NCBI GenBank assembly: GCA_002104985.1
Contig: MCGO01000004.1
Location: 858,098 to 922,097, forward strand
Direction: 5' to 3'
DNA length: 64,000 nt
Source: Rhizoclosmatium globosum
Lineage: Eukaryota; Chytridiomycota; Chytridiomycetes; Chytridiales; Chytriomycetaceae
This document shows positions 9,223 through 21,869 of this stretch, one piece after another. How positions within the stretch are numbered: the stretch's first letter is position 1; every line of letters begins with the position of its first letter. Under the pieces are notes generated by a model. That model did not search any database. It worked only from the letters and a program-made list of their open reading frames with translations, and had not been told where the DNA came from. The position numbers and the translations under genes are program-made.

Positions 9223-12200
9223 ATGAGTGCTCTATCAGCTTTGTACTATCTGCGATCATTCCGCAGACACTTCCTCTATGATCTGGTCCTTCGTTGGCCC
9301 AGACCACTTACCCCACTCAACAACCCGATAACCTTTCCTCCTTCCCCGCTTCCTTTTATTTCCTTTTCCATTCCATCAACTACACTGTTTCTTCTTCTCG
9401 TGGCTGTCTTTATGACTCTCGTGTTTGATTGTCTGTGAACATGGAAATCTCCACAGAGGTTACCTATTTTTCTCTCCTACTCCTTCATCATTATGATATC
9501 ATTGACGCTAATCATCTTAAATAGATGTTCAACGTGTCCACTTTCTCTGCCATCGCAGCTCTGTCCTTCCTATTCAACGTTGTCGTCGTCGGAGGTATGT
9601 TCCCTTTCTGCAACATGCAACCACTGACAATACTATTCACAAAGCATCCCATGTTTTACACGATATTTCCGGCTTTATTTGCCACTGCTTGATGACTGTG
9701 GTTCAAGTCGACGTAATCTCGAATTCTCACCACTGGTGTCCCACTACCGTCGGAGGTTTCCTCCTTTCACTCTGTCTTCCGATTGTTGACACTCAGGTAT
9801 GTACCCTAGCCATTCAATGGCGACTTGTAATTCTAACATTTGTCCCTTCCACCACAATAGGTTACCCTGAAACTGTCAATCTGGTCTCTGGTTACCTTGA
9901 CCATCTCCTGCCCTCTTCCCTTCTTTCTATTCGTTTGGGAGAAAGAACAACATCAACGTTCTTTGCGTCGCCAGTTCAAGTTTCACTCAAAATGGCTGAG
10001 GAATCATCCTCTCTTTGGGTCGACCGAGTACGAACGGACTAGGAACAAGCACCGCCAACACAAGTCGTATGCCAAGAAATCTCTCAAAGCCGTGGAGAAG
10101 GAACTGAAGCTCGCTCAACTGGTGGAGCTGCTCTCTGGTTACGAACAACTTGTCCGCGAGATCAAGGTTGCCGAGCTGCTTGCTCGCTATGAGGACCTTG
10201 TTTCCCCATTCTACTCACTACTGGTCTGCTGTGGCTTTATGATTGGTGGATTGCTGGACCTCGTCAAGTATGTCTACTCCTCTTGGTTGCGAGTGCCGTC
10301 TACATCGCTGTCTGTCAATCACAAGTTCCATCTCTCTGTTATCGTGCCAAATGGCTCAATCACGATGGTTCTTGTCTCCAATGATTCAACTGTTCTTGAA
10401 GCAAAGCAGGCTGCGTCCTTAACTGTTGGTCTCTCACTTGTGGGTCTTCAACTCTATCGACCTGGCCGGCACTGGAAGCGATTGCCCTCATCTCGAACAC
10501 TCTATGGTAAGTTTTTATTGCGTTCATTGAAATTCGTTGTTGCTTATTCAAGCTCATAGATCTTGGTCTGAATCCCAGTACTCTTGTGCAGCTTGGACCG
10601 CGTTCACAGAGTCAATCAAGGAGTCAATCAAGGAATACCAAGTCATCCACTCTACCAACTACTTTCAGCCATCTTGATTCCGTCTTGGCCAATCCAGTTA
10701 TGGATGAAACAACTGTTTTTCGAAATCCTCGTCTGTCACAGACGCGGACCAAGTCTGACCCCACCAAGGCGACAGCCAAGAATGTTGTTTGCCACCACAC
10801 TGGGATTTGGTTCGCGGATATAAATCCTCAAGTTTCTCCATCTTGGTCTATCCCTGTTGACACTTCTCACACTGGTGGTATTGACTCATTCAGTAATTCT
10901 CTTCCAGTTGGAAAGCGCACCCATATGCATCTCGAGCATCAACCCAGTTTACCCACTCTATCAAAATCCCCCAAACCAACCATATACCATCCACCATTCC
11001 CCCCAATTACTCTGCTTGACTTCATTCCACCTCATGTAGTCGCTCGGCTTGGTGGGTACTTTGACTCAATCCCTTAACATTTTCCCTAACCTATATCTTA
11101 TTTAACAGGTTTATCAAAAGCAGCTCAGCTTGTTGACTCAACTTTGACTCAAGGGATTACTGTCCCTCAAGGAGACAGTCCACCGCCAGAACCACCACCA
11201 CTTCTTGAACCAGCGACTGTATTGAACACTCAAGCAGCCGGTTATTCACTAGATTCCATGTTGCATAAAGATTGGATTCCGTCTCCTGAGCTAGCATTGG
11301 CCGTATTTGGTTTCTTGGATAATGTCAGCTGTGTTTCCCAGAAAAGGGCCATTATGTCTGCTTTATTCAAGTCATGGTCACAGCTTGACGAGTGTCCACC
11401 ATCTATCGATCAAATTGAATGTTTGGATCTGTCTACTACTACTGTTGGACCTGAACGAGCTAATCTCTCACGCTTCTTTGTGGAACTCGTGGATGGTCAC
11501 CATCTGTTTGTCGAAATACCTTCAGCGTCAACTATTCGTGACCTTCGAGAGTTTCTATACCAAGAACGGAACGTCGTCTATGCTCTGTCTTGTACTCTTG
11601 CGTTTGGTTTCGTCAAGTTGGAAGACTCGAGCCTTTTATCTTGTAAGTATTAAACTTGAAAATTTATTCTATTTTAACCTTTCAAAATAGCGTACAACAT
11701 TTCAACTGACTCGACTCTCAAGTTTGTGGTTCAAGTACGTGGAGGAGCAGATCGTGCCTCTCGAACTCAAGACAGTGATACGAAGGAGTTCTTGACTAGC
11801 TCGGGGTCCAATTCAAATAGTCCGCCATCCCAAAATAATGTGACACCAACAACCGAGCCGGTTCCATTGTCCACTACTTCATCTGTCGAACCATCAACTC
11901 GCAGATCCGATCCACCACCTCCGATTCCGCTTCGTGATGAATCCCATGAAACTCCATCCATGGGTGGTTCTTCTGTTGATGGTTCGTCCAACCCTGGTGT
12001 TAGTCCATATTCGCTCCAAAACCGTCGTCTGTTCCGTTTCTCTCGCGAATCATCAACAAATGTATGGCTGCTGCTTTCTGCGTTTAATATTCCTAAATAT
12101 TTCTAATGCTTAGGTTTCTGACCTTGGTGTTGGCGAGTTTTCCGCAACGACTTCGAATATCGAAGAGTCTACTGGAACTACACCAACAAATCTTGAAGTA

Positions 12201-15200
12201 GAAGAACAAGATCCGATATCAAAAACAAGAGGATTCGCGTTTTCTCCTTTCTTGGAACCCAAGGCTTCTGTCATTGCTGCCTCCTCTGCTGTATCTCCCA
12301 CTCTTCCTTTTGTCAGATCTGATTCAAATTTGTCTGATGCTTTGACCGCACCGGAACCATCTTTGTTTGTTCCGTACACAGTGTCTGACTCCGAAGCTGA
12401 TAGTGTGTCTTCACAGTCAGTTCAGTCTGACTTTGAATCTGTGGCTGACGGAGAGGTAATATTCTTGGTGTTCAAAGGCTAAGTTTAATTGTCTACAAAA
12501 AGGATGGTGATATCGATTATGAACTCCTCAATCAGTTTCAACATCTTGGTTTCGATGACTCAGCTTCGGACCTGGACTCTGTCAGTGGACTAGAGGATTT
12601 ATTGAATGAAACCTCAAGTCTGAATCTGGACAGCTTTGATGCGGTCGATCTGTTTGAACTGGAGCAAAATCTGGCGGATCTGGATCTTGGGTATGGCACG
12701 GCTGCATTCATATCTGCCGCGGGTAAGGCAAAAGGAGCAAAGAAAGCAAAACAATCAAAACCAGCCACAAAACCTATCAAAGCGAAAGCAGCCAAACCAA
12801 GGAAAGGAAAGGGAAAGCGACTGATTGAGGAGGACGAGGAAGATGATGTACCAGACGAGATTGACAAAGAGCCTCCTTCTGATCCAGTACCAGGGGTGAG
12901 CTTTCTACTCTTGTGCTCAAACTAGAATCTAATGCACTGTTTTGTAATAGACGCCAACACCACTTCCCCGTGTCAAGGTTCCTCAAGGGTCAATCTTTAT
13001 CAATGCCACTACATCATTGATTCCTCATGAGTTAAAACCCCGTTACCGGTCCTTTGCTCGAATTTACGACAAGTTCTTGAGTACGTCACAGTCGATTCTT
13101 GAGTGTGAAAGGTTTCTGAATACCATGACTGGGATGCCGCTCCGTCAAACTCTTGTTGCCTTTGAAACTCAATTTGGGTTTATTCATCCTGCTGGTGCCG
13201 CCATGATTGCTATTCAGGAACGTGTCAAGTCTGTGTCCAAACATAATGCCAACAATAATATGGAAGGCGAAACAGTGTTTAGTATTGTCCCTCAGTTGTA
13301 CAAGTGTCCTCAGGGTATGGTTGATGGACTGGATCACTGCAGCTGTTTTACTGGAGATTGGAGTTATAGTGTGAATCAAGCGACATTTGATGTGCTACAA
13401 GAAAGTCATGATGCTTCTGTTTTCTCTCTCGGAGCTGACTTGAATCAGTTGAAGCAGGAGTTGGTGTTGCGCGGACGTACTATTGTTCCGAGTGTTGTGT
13501 TTGTTTTGTCACTGAATAGGTAAGCCTGTTGTTGTTTTGAACTCTTGGTGTTTTGACTTTGTTTTGGTGTATAGATACCTATTTTGTCCAAAGCTACTTT
13601 TTGATCTTGGTGTTTGTGCCGAACCTGTTTTTGGAATCAAAATTGTCAACGTTGATGCTATCCATGAAGCCATGTACAAAATCTCATTGGCGCTTTTAGT
13701 CAAAGCGGGTACACCCACTTTTGTCGAAGAAGAAGGAGATGGTGATGGTGATGGAGGTTTAGTTGGAATTCCAGTCCCAGTTCCAGCCCAAAGTCCAGCC
13801 CAAGGTCCAGTCCAAGGTCCAGTCCAAGGTCCAGTCCAAGGTCCAGTCCAAGGTCCAAATCAGGTTCCAGTCCAAGGTAGTTCAGTCCAAGGTCCAATCC
13901 AGGTTCCAGTCCAAGATAGTCCAGTCCAAGATAGTCCAGTCCGAGGTCCAGTCCAAGGTCCAGTCCAAGGTGGAGTTAAGCCTGTCCCTAAAAAAAACTC
14001 TGTACTTGGTGGCAGCAGTCGTGATGAGTCAGCTGACTCGAACATTGAAAAATGGCCTGAACGACCTCAGTTAGGACTCTGGAAGAAGGAGTATTACGTT
14101 CTTCTGGACAAGTTGCAAAATGTGGATAATCGACTTGCTGAGGTGTTTACTGATCAACACTTTTTGGTATGCATATTATTACTTCTTTGTCTTTTCTAAC
14201 GAGGTCAATCAGGACGGATTCTGTCCACTATGTTTTACAGAACACAAAGGGTCAAGTGATACTGCAACGTTGTTTGCCTTTGAAAACCATATCATGACTC
14301 GTCATTTCCATCGACCTGATTCATCTCGACCTCACTTTCCATCTCGAGGTTCTTATTCGGATATAAATCTCTTCAACAAAAATCTGGCTGTGCTCATCCC
14401 AGATTCACCAGGACCTGGATCATTGGTATGTCTTGAATCTCGTCAAAGTCATTTTTTATGCTAATAGTTCTATTCATTATAAAAGGAACCGTGTCCCATC
14501 TGTCAACTCCATGGACACCCACAAGACTTGCTTCGACATATGATTGATGCGCACTCGACCTATGTTCCTCCTGTTGCCACTGGAGTTCCAACTGTCCCAA
14601 CTCCTCCCGCTGTTCCGACTTTTCCAGTCATCCTTGTTGCTCCAGTTGCTCCAGTTGCTCCAGCCGCTCCAACTGCCCCAGCCACTCTTGATCCCAATCC
14701 TGCTGATGCAGATGCTCCAATTACAGATTCAAGTACTATCACAGTTGTGAACCGACAGCTGGTTGCTGGATCTGATGCTTCTTGCTGTGTCACCAATCTG
14801 AGGATTATGGACGCTCGTCTTGTCAACCAGGCTTTTGAAATGGGATCAAGTTACGTGTATTCCATGAATCACCCCGCCACTGCTGCTCACTCCATGCGTC
14901 CAGGAAGTTATCCGATTTGGATCCAAGGTCCTGATAGGAAAGCTTTGAAGCCTCCAAGAACAGCCATGACTGATCGGGAACTCAAACTACATGACTTTAT
15001 TGTTCTTCGCCAACTACTGGCTACTTGGCAGGCATTCACAAATGGAGACCCAAGCGACGCTGACATGACTCGAGTTTATCGTACATTGAAGAATCAAGAC
15101 AGTACTCAAAGTTATGGTCCGTACTTGGCTCATCGAGGTGATTTTGCTGCAGCCAATAGGTCCAAATTGAGTGACAGTGAGGCTATGGAGTTGTTTGGTA

Positions 15201-18200
15201 CCATTCAACAGTACAACAAGAAGGGCGGCATCAAGAATGTGACTGGTGTTATTGTTGAAACATTTCACTGGACGAATAGTGCAAGGTTGTTGAACACACC
15301 AATACATCAACACCGAGTTCAAGTCGCGCAGGACAACCAACACCAACTCAATGTTCAAGTTGATGATGTTGGAAATGTTGATGTTGGAGATATGGATTTT
15401 TTGGACCAAAATGAAGATGTTGAGATGAAAGATGTGTTTGGTGAGTTGTTTGTTTTTTTGAGGAAGAATCAAGACTCAATGTTTCAACTAGGACATCCTG
15501 TACCCTGTCAGCTGTTCTTTGATAAAGCTCCAATCAGTCCTACCTCTTTTCGACTTTCCTCAGAACTCTATACAGAGTTGATGGACTTGAGCAAAATATT
15601 GTTGATTGGCCTGTCCATGGTGAACAAGAAAGTCATTGGTAGGAGCTTCAAGATCCAGAAGAATGGGATGCACCATGTGTTTCAATCAGCATTGACTGCG
15701 TTGAATGAATTTGCTGAGACTTTGCCCACCTTTACTGGTGGGGAATGGTGTTCAGGGTCAATCTTGTTCAAGTCGTACTCAAAAGCACCGGATTTTGGCA
15801 AGGAACCCATGAGCTTCTCTGGAGCAACAGAGCTTGGAGTGGTGTTTTTCAAGAATAGTGATTCCAAGATATCTCATGTGAGCTTTATCCCCTCAGTATC
15901 TAATATATTAGATATTAATAGTAATTCAACACATAGATTCTACCACTGTTCCAAGTGTTGGCAACTACCACGTTCAACCCCACCAGGAACCAACCTGTGA
16001 CAGCCAAGGTCAAAGTGTTGGGCCTCCATTCTATTCTGTTTGGAGACAAGGTGGTTCTTCGGGATTTCCGAAACCAGACAACTCATCTGCTCCAAGTTGG
16101 CAAACATTCTCATCAGAAACTTCAATTTATTTCTCGTTCATTCATAAGACCAGGTGGTGACCATGATCCTGTGCTTTGGAGCGAACTGATTTCTCCAGCT
16201 TGGAATGATACTCGGAGACGTGTTTGGGGCTACTCTCTTGCTATGGGGATTCAAGACTTTGTTTCTGGTGCAAGTCTTGAGGCGCCTGAATCTCTTGTAT
16301 CTGTGTCAGTAACTGGAAGCAAAGCCTCAATCTACCGCAACAATTTCAACTCTACCGTAAAGAAACTGTTGTTGTGCCACCCAAAGTTGAAGGATTCTGA
16401 TGATGTTGTATTGAATGCTGCCATTTCAACTCATTTTGGTCATGGTCGTGTTGTTCAACCAATGACGTCTCCTCAGTCAATTTCAAAACTGGGATATATC
16501 TACATGAGAGCAGCTGTGCAACAATGGTTGCAATTAAAAGAATCTGTTCCAAATATCAAACGAAAAGTTGATATTGGTGCAACATTAACTCTCAACTTTC
16601 AACTGAGTCAAAGAGTTCAGGAACGTTCTGCTGATGACGTGTGGGACTTTGTATTTCCACAGCACACCTTTCAAAATCTCACTCTTCAAACCAACGATCA
16701 GCCATTGAACTCAAAAGTCCTGAATGTTCGTCCACTTGTAGTTGCCTTGGATGGGACTAGCTTCAATTTCAAACACACTCATGGATATAAGGGGGCCCAC
16801 ATGTCTGGGGTTATGCTGTCTCAACGAGTTCCTCAACTTGATGCCATTCCTTCCAAATGGTCCAATAACAATCAATATGAGGCTTTGTTTCTGCCTCTGT
16901 TCAAACATGATGTTGCTGGGAGTGTTGAGACTCAAAGTGATGATGAAAAGGATGAAAATGTTGAGACAAGGAGTAGTGAAGCTGAGAGTGAAAACGGAGG
17001 CATGAATAGTGACAGAGCCAAAGTTGAGGTGAGATGATTCAAAAAGGTGTTTGTTTACTCTAATTCAATTTCTTAGAAACAACCCCGACGCGTGATAAAG
17101 ACTTCAACGTTTCAACTGACAAAGGACAGATTGAGCAGGATGCCTTCCAAGAGGATCAAGGAGGAACAAGAAGTGTTGCTGAAACTGGCGTTTGAGAATC
17201 GCCGCACTCTTGCTGATGATGTGCCAAAAGAGCAGATTGATATTGCGTATGTGTTTTCCTTTGGCTTCAAATGACTGGCAGCTAACTCTGAGTAACTTTT
17301 AGGGATATGACTGCAGCTCAAGCTGATATGATTCTTGAGCGCAAGATGATGACATTAAACGGAAAAGACCACCAACAATACTTCTTGAACACATATGTTG
17401 CCCATGGTATGTGTATTTGGCTGTTTCTGTTTTTGATTCAGCCTTTTGATGTTAAAAACTGTGAGCAGGAACTGTCCAGGATGAACAAGAAAGAAGATTG
17501 CTCAAAGCCTACGTAGATCTTGCTACTTTGGCATTTGATACTGTTCGGGTTCTTGTTCCTGGCACCATCAATCTCTTCAACAAGTTGCATGCTGCCGCAT
17601 TGAACATCCAACTTGAGGATCTACCTCCCAATGAACAGAATCAGCAACCAGTCCACCAGAGGATCTTGGCTTTTCTGGATTCTCCCTCTTTCAAACGAAA
17701 TCAGAGCCCTGAGATTGAGTACAATCGTCTAAGTGCCAACCAACAACCTGGCCAACTACTTGCCATTATTCGTGATCTCTTTGCAGCTTCAAATTCAAAT
17801 CCATTGAGAATACTGTTTGATATTGTAAAGGAGCTTGATGGTCTTAAAGTGTCCAAATCTAGTTGCTGGGATCGTATGATTGTTTTGGCCATATTGCTTG
17901 GAGCTGTCAATAAGAATGATTCACATGAAGTCTGGACTGCAGCCATGAGTGATGGTGCTGTTGGATTTGTTACAGAAGATGGAGAGTTCTGGTATTATCC
18001 CACTGAGCATTCCAAGGACCAGCTTGCTCTGTTACGTTTCAGCATCATTACTCTTCTATTGGATCCCAAATCTGGCTTAAATATCTCTGATAGGGGACAT
18101 TATCTGGATACATTCTTGAATAAGGATTTATCAGCACTGAAAGTGAGTCTGTACAACCAACTGGAACATGACTTGAGTCAGGAAAAAGAGGATGCAGACG

Positions 18201-21200
18201 TTGATGATGATGACAACAGCAATCAAGGAAGTGACAAGGAGGATTATGTTCCGTTCAAATCAGATGAAAAGAAGAAATTGGTTGGGGAGGTTGTCTATCG
18301 GGTCCGACCTGTTCAAAATGAAGTCACTCTTGATGATGCTGCCCAAAGGCTTTCACAAAACTTGTTTCCTCGGTTCTATGATTCCAATGTTCCGTTATTT
18401 GCTGTCGAAAGTACCACCACAGATGCCATGGATGTGATTATAGAGACGGGTCCTTTCAACATGGTGAATGGATTTCTGGTTGGAACAGACCATCAAGTAA
18501 CTTTGAATTCTCTGAGCCTGCATGAGCGCTCCATCTACGAGTATATGATGCATTTGCCTGGACATGTGTGGACACTTGAGGACGAAAACAAGAGAGTATT
18601 GCGGAATGATCGTGAGAAACAGTCACAGAATATGTATCGGCCTTATTTGCATTCAGCCATCATCACTGGAGTCAAGCCTGTTGTTGGCGGTGACTTTTAT
18701 TCCAAAGCCCTTTTGCAGTTTTTGGATGCACTTGTTGTGTCTTTTGTTATCAATCCGGTCAAGGAAGTAGATGAAGATGTTCAAGTCAGAGGTGTTGGTC
18801 ATGCTCAAGGTGCTCAAGGTGCTCAAGGTGCTCAAGGTGCTCAAGGTGTTCAAAACCAAGCTGTGGAGGGAGTGGAGGAAGACGATGAAGTCCCAGAGGA
18901 TACTTCCCAGCTCACTCTTGCTCAACTGCGGACCTCCTTTAAGACTTTGATTCTTCAGTATATCCAGCCAGTGCAGTGGGGCTTGTCGATAAAGAAAGAA
19001 ATGCGGCTGGTGCCTTCAACTCCCTACATCAACATCAATCTCCTTTGCCGTGATGATCTAACAAATTTGTTTGAGGATGTTATCAAGTTGAGCAACAATG
19101 AATACCTGTTGTTTGGGAGGGATGGCTATTTGGAACATGAAATTGGTCAACAGCTCAATAACGCTGGTGTTGTGCAGCAAGCAGTCCGAAGCGCTATTGC
19201 TCGTTACAAGACTTGGACCAAAGTTGGCCTGAAATTGAGTAAGCTTCTTAAGTTTTCTTCTCAACAACTTTTCTCTAAATTTAATACAAACAACCAGGAA
19301 AACCATTCCATCAGCAGTTCAGTCATTCAAATCGTCGTTATTTCTCTGTTGATGGCCACATTATTTTCCCAAAGCTTTCTGGTTCTGAAGTTCGGGGGTT
19401 GCAATCTGCCATCTTTGATCAGAACAAACAAACAGCTCCACACATTGAAGCATACTTTCTTGACTCCTGTGATGCACCCACTGGAGACACTCCATGGCCA
19501 CCAACATTCCCGTCCATCAATTTGTGTCACTTGAACTTGATGCGTATGGCGTTAGAAAAGGGCTCTGACAAAAACAAAAGGCTTGTTGTTCATCCACTTG
19601 GTTACAAAATCAAAGCCAGTGCCAAGAATGTTATTGAGCTGCAGTTGATACGGAACTCAACCATCAACTTCCCAACTTCCAAGAATAGATTTCTGACCTA
19701 CCGTCCCGGTGCCATCAGTATTACATATGACAGAGAAACTGGTGTCTTCAAAACAATGCTCCCTCTGCGAAGTCACCACATGACTGAAGCTGACTTGAAA
19801 CAAATAACAGCTGACTTCTCTCATTGTGGTTCTCCTCGACGCTATCCAACAACAACAACTCCTGGAGTTAATCGCCATCCTTCTGACATCAACTTCAATG
19901 CAGTCCAAGAGTTACTGGCTGATTCCTTCAAAGCTATGGCAGACACTCGAAAGTTATATGCTGCAAATCCTGGCAACCCCGAAGCCAGAGAAGAGTATCG
20001 ACATGCATCGCATTTGGTTGGATACCTTCGGCATCGAATTCAAAATGAGTGTTCTGCCAAGCACCGACGCAAACTGGAAGATGCCATGACTGTTTATGCT
20101 CGTCAACACAACTTTGGATCATTTCGATATGACTCTAACAAATTGGGTGGAGTTCATGCTGAAGATACTGCTTTATTTGAATCTCATATGGGTTCTTTTC
20201 AAAGTCCTGATGTTTGGATCACAAATCCTTCAGAAGCTGTTCAGTCTGTCTTTCGAAAAGTGTTTGGAACAACTCGTTTATTGTTGAGCAGTGATCCAGG
20301 TGGAAGGACAGTGGAAACTCAGATGGCAAGTACAGGCCATGTTGTTCAGATTGGAGTAGGTTTTGAAGCAGTGATTTGTCGTCTTCAGAAACGCATCAGC
20401 ACTCTTCAATCGTTTCGAGACAGAGCCATTGATCAACTGGAGTCAGTGGTGGAGTTACGTAGTCTTGTTGCTGCTGCTGAATTGGATCTTGTTGAATACG
20501 CCGCGGGTGATGGAGCTGTATTGGTGGAGACTTTGCGTCTGGAAAAACTTGTGCTTGAAGCAGAACAGGCACTGGAGTTCAGGTTGAAGGATCTGCGTGC
20601 ATCAGCGAGAATGGTTCCAAAGCCAACACCCAATGTGCAAGATATGGATGTGCTTGTAGATGACGAGGATTTGGTGGATGAAGTAGGGAGAGTTGACAAG
20701 GAGTTGAAAAAGATGTGTGATAAGTTTGAGGTTGTTCTTGATGGAAATGGTGATGGAGATGACCCCAACCTGTTCTCACGGCTGCTCAAGAATGCACAAG
20801 ATAAACTGAACAAGTATGCTCAACGAGTTCGTCGATCTGCTGCGGAATGGAATTCAAGTGCTGATTCTTATGCCACATCCGACTTCAACTCCAAAACCAC
20901 CAACAAGAAATCCACTTCTGGAAAAGATGGGATTCCAAGTAAGTTTATTGATTTGTCTTGTTTCTTGTTTCTGAATAACTATTTTCCTCTTTAACTTAGA
21001 ATGGGTCAAGACAGTCCTTTCGTATGCGGCCCATGCCTCCATTAGAAAACAGACCACGGTCATGGCCTTCAAAAAGTCGCAGAATGGTGGCGCATTCTTT
21101 ACTCCTGGCAGTCTTCTACCAACTGCGGCAAACATCAAGTCTATTATGGGTGAAGGCTTTGATTCAAGGTTTCCACTCAGTGGCAGAATTGGGAGGATCA

Positions 21201-21851
21201 AGGCTGTGGTAATTGTAACTGAGGTAAACACTCTTCTACATGTTACTTTATTTAACTCATACACTGTTATTTTCGAAATAGATTGGATCAACAATCATGT
21301 GCTTTTGTGGTCGCATCTCACGCATCGGGAAGGCCAAGACGTTCAAATGCTCCAACCCACGTTGCAGTGGCCGTGAATTATGTTCACGTGATAGTCTCAC
21401 CTTCCGACTCCCACGTGATATCAAGAGTGGCCTGTTCATTGAGAATCTAACGTGGGCAATAGCATTGATGCGAGTCCATCACCACATTCGAGGTGGTGGG
21501 ACGGGATGTGCCGAAAACAATGATGGCAACGGCGATCCAGGAGGTGGAGGACCGGGTGGAGGAAGGAGAGGAGGAGGGAGTGGTGGAGTCAGACGGGAAG
21601 GCGGAGGACAAAGTGGTGGCAACAACAACAAACCTCCTCCGGCAAAGAAACAGCGTATTGTTAAAGGTCGTTTAGAGTATGTTGTGGTGGAGGAGGTGGA
21701 AGGGAGATTGGACGAAGGTGGGATTGATCCCACTTCGAGGCAGACTGAGGATGACTATCCAGTATCTCAGCAAGTGGACAACAAATCTACACACTTTCCT
21801 ATCTTGCACTTGGCCTCCCTTGGAGCTGCTGGACACGTTAGCGACGTATAG
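9223..21851 (+). CDS. Giant membrane/ubiquitin-like/zinc-finger protein with C-terminal Fanzor (TnpB)-like nuclease
   Basis: About 20 exons join in one frame to about 3,850 residues (acceptors at 9524, 10560, 11690, 15938, 19297, 20999 and 21281, among others). In order: several hydrophobic segments (about residues 45-260); ubiquitin-like domain 1 (about 296-370, 75 residues, with RTLYDLGLNPSTLVQL); a Pro/Ser linker; ubiquitin-like domain 2 (about 642-716, 75 residues, with SYNISTDSTLKFVVQVRGG, followed by Ala); a Lys-rich basic patch; two C2H2 fingers (CPLC..HIMTRH at 14220-14310, CPIC..HMIDAH at 14490-14560); a PVQG repeat; a long unrecognised region; then a RuvC-like module with SSDPGGRT (D about 3366), a helical region, VTEIGSTIMCFCG, FKCSNPRC and CSRD near 21280-21400, and a Gly-rich tail. 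This order fits TnpB/Fanzor RNA-guided nucleases of eukaryotic mobile elements. The N-terminus is uncertain: 9525 is an alternative ATG, and more than one gene is possible. No function is known for the central region. Confidence 0.6.
13771..13975 (+). repeat. Coding minisatellite, 12-nt unit CCAGTCCAAGGT
   Basis: Near-perfect copies of a 12-nt unit encode repeated Pro-Val-Gln-Gly, with variants QDS and QVP, inside the giant gene upstream of its zinc fingers. It is expected to be a flexible linker and to vary in length between strains. Confidence 0.9.
18803..18848 (+). repeat. Coding repeat, 9-nt unit GCTCAAGGT
   Basis: Five tandem copies encode Ala-Gln-Gly inside a low-complexity acidic linker of the giant gene. 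It marks an unstructured boundary between two parts of the central region. Confidence 0.85.
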
Positions 21852-21869
21852 CTGATGTGAGTTTTTTTT

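Noticed and set aside
13017..21851. KDZ, Plavaka or other DDE-type transposase
   Set aside because: No convincing DDE catalytic triad or CxC Cys-rich modules were found. The C-terminal signature fits TnpB/Fanzor better.
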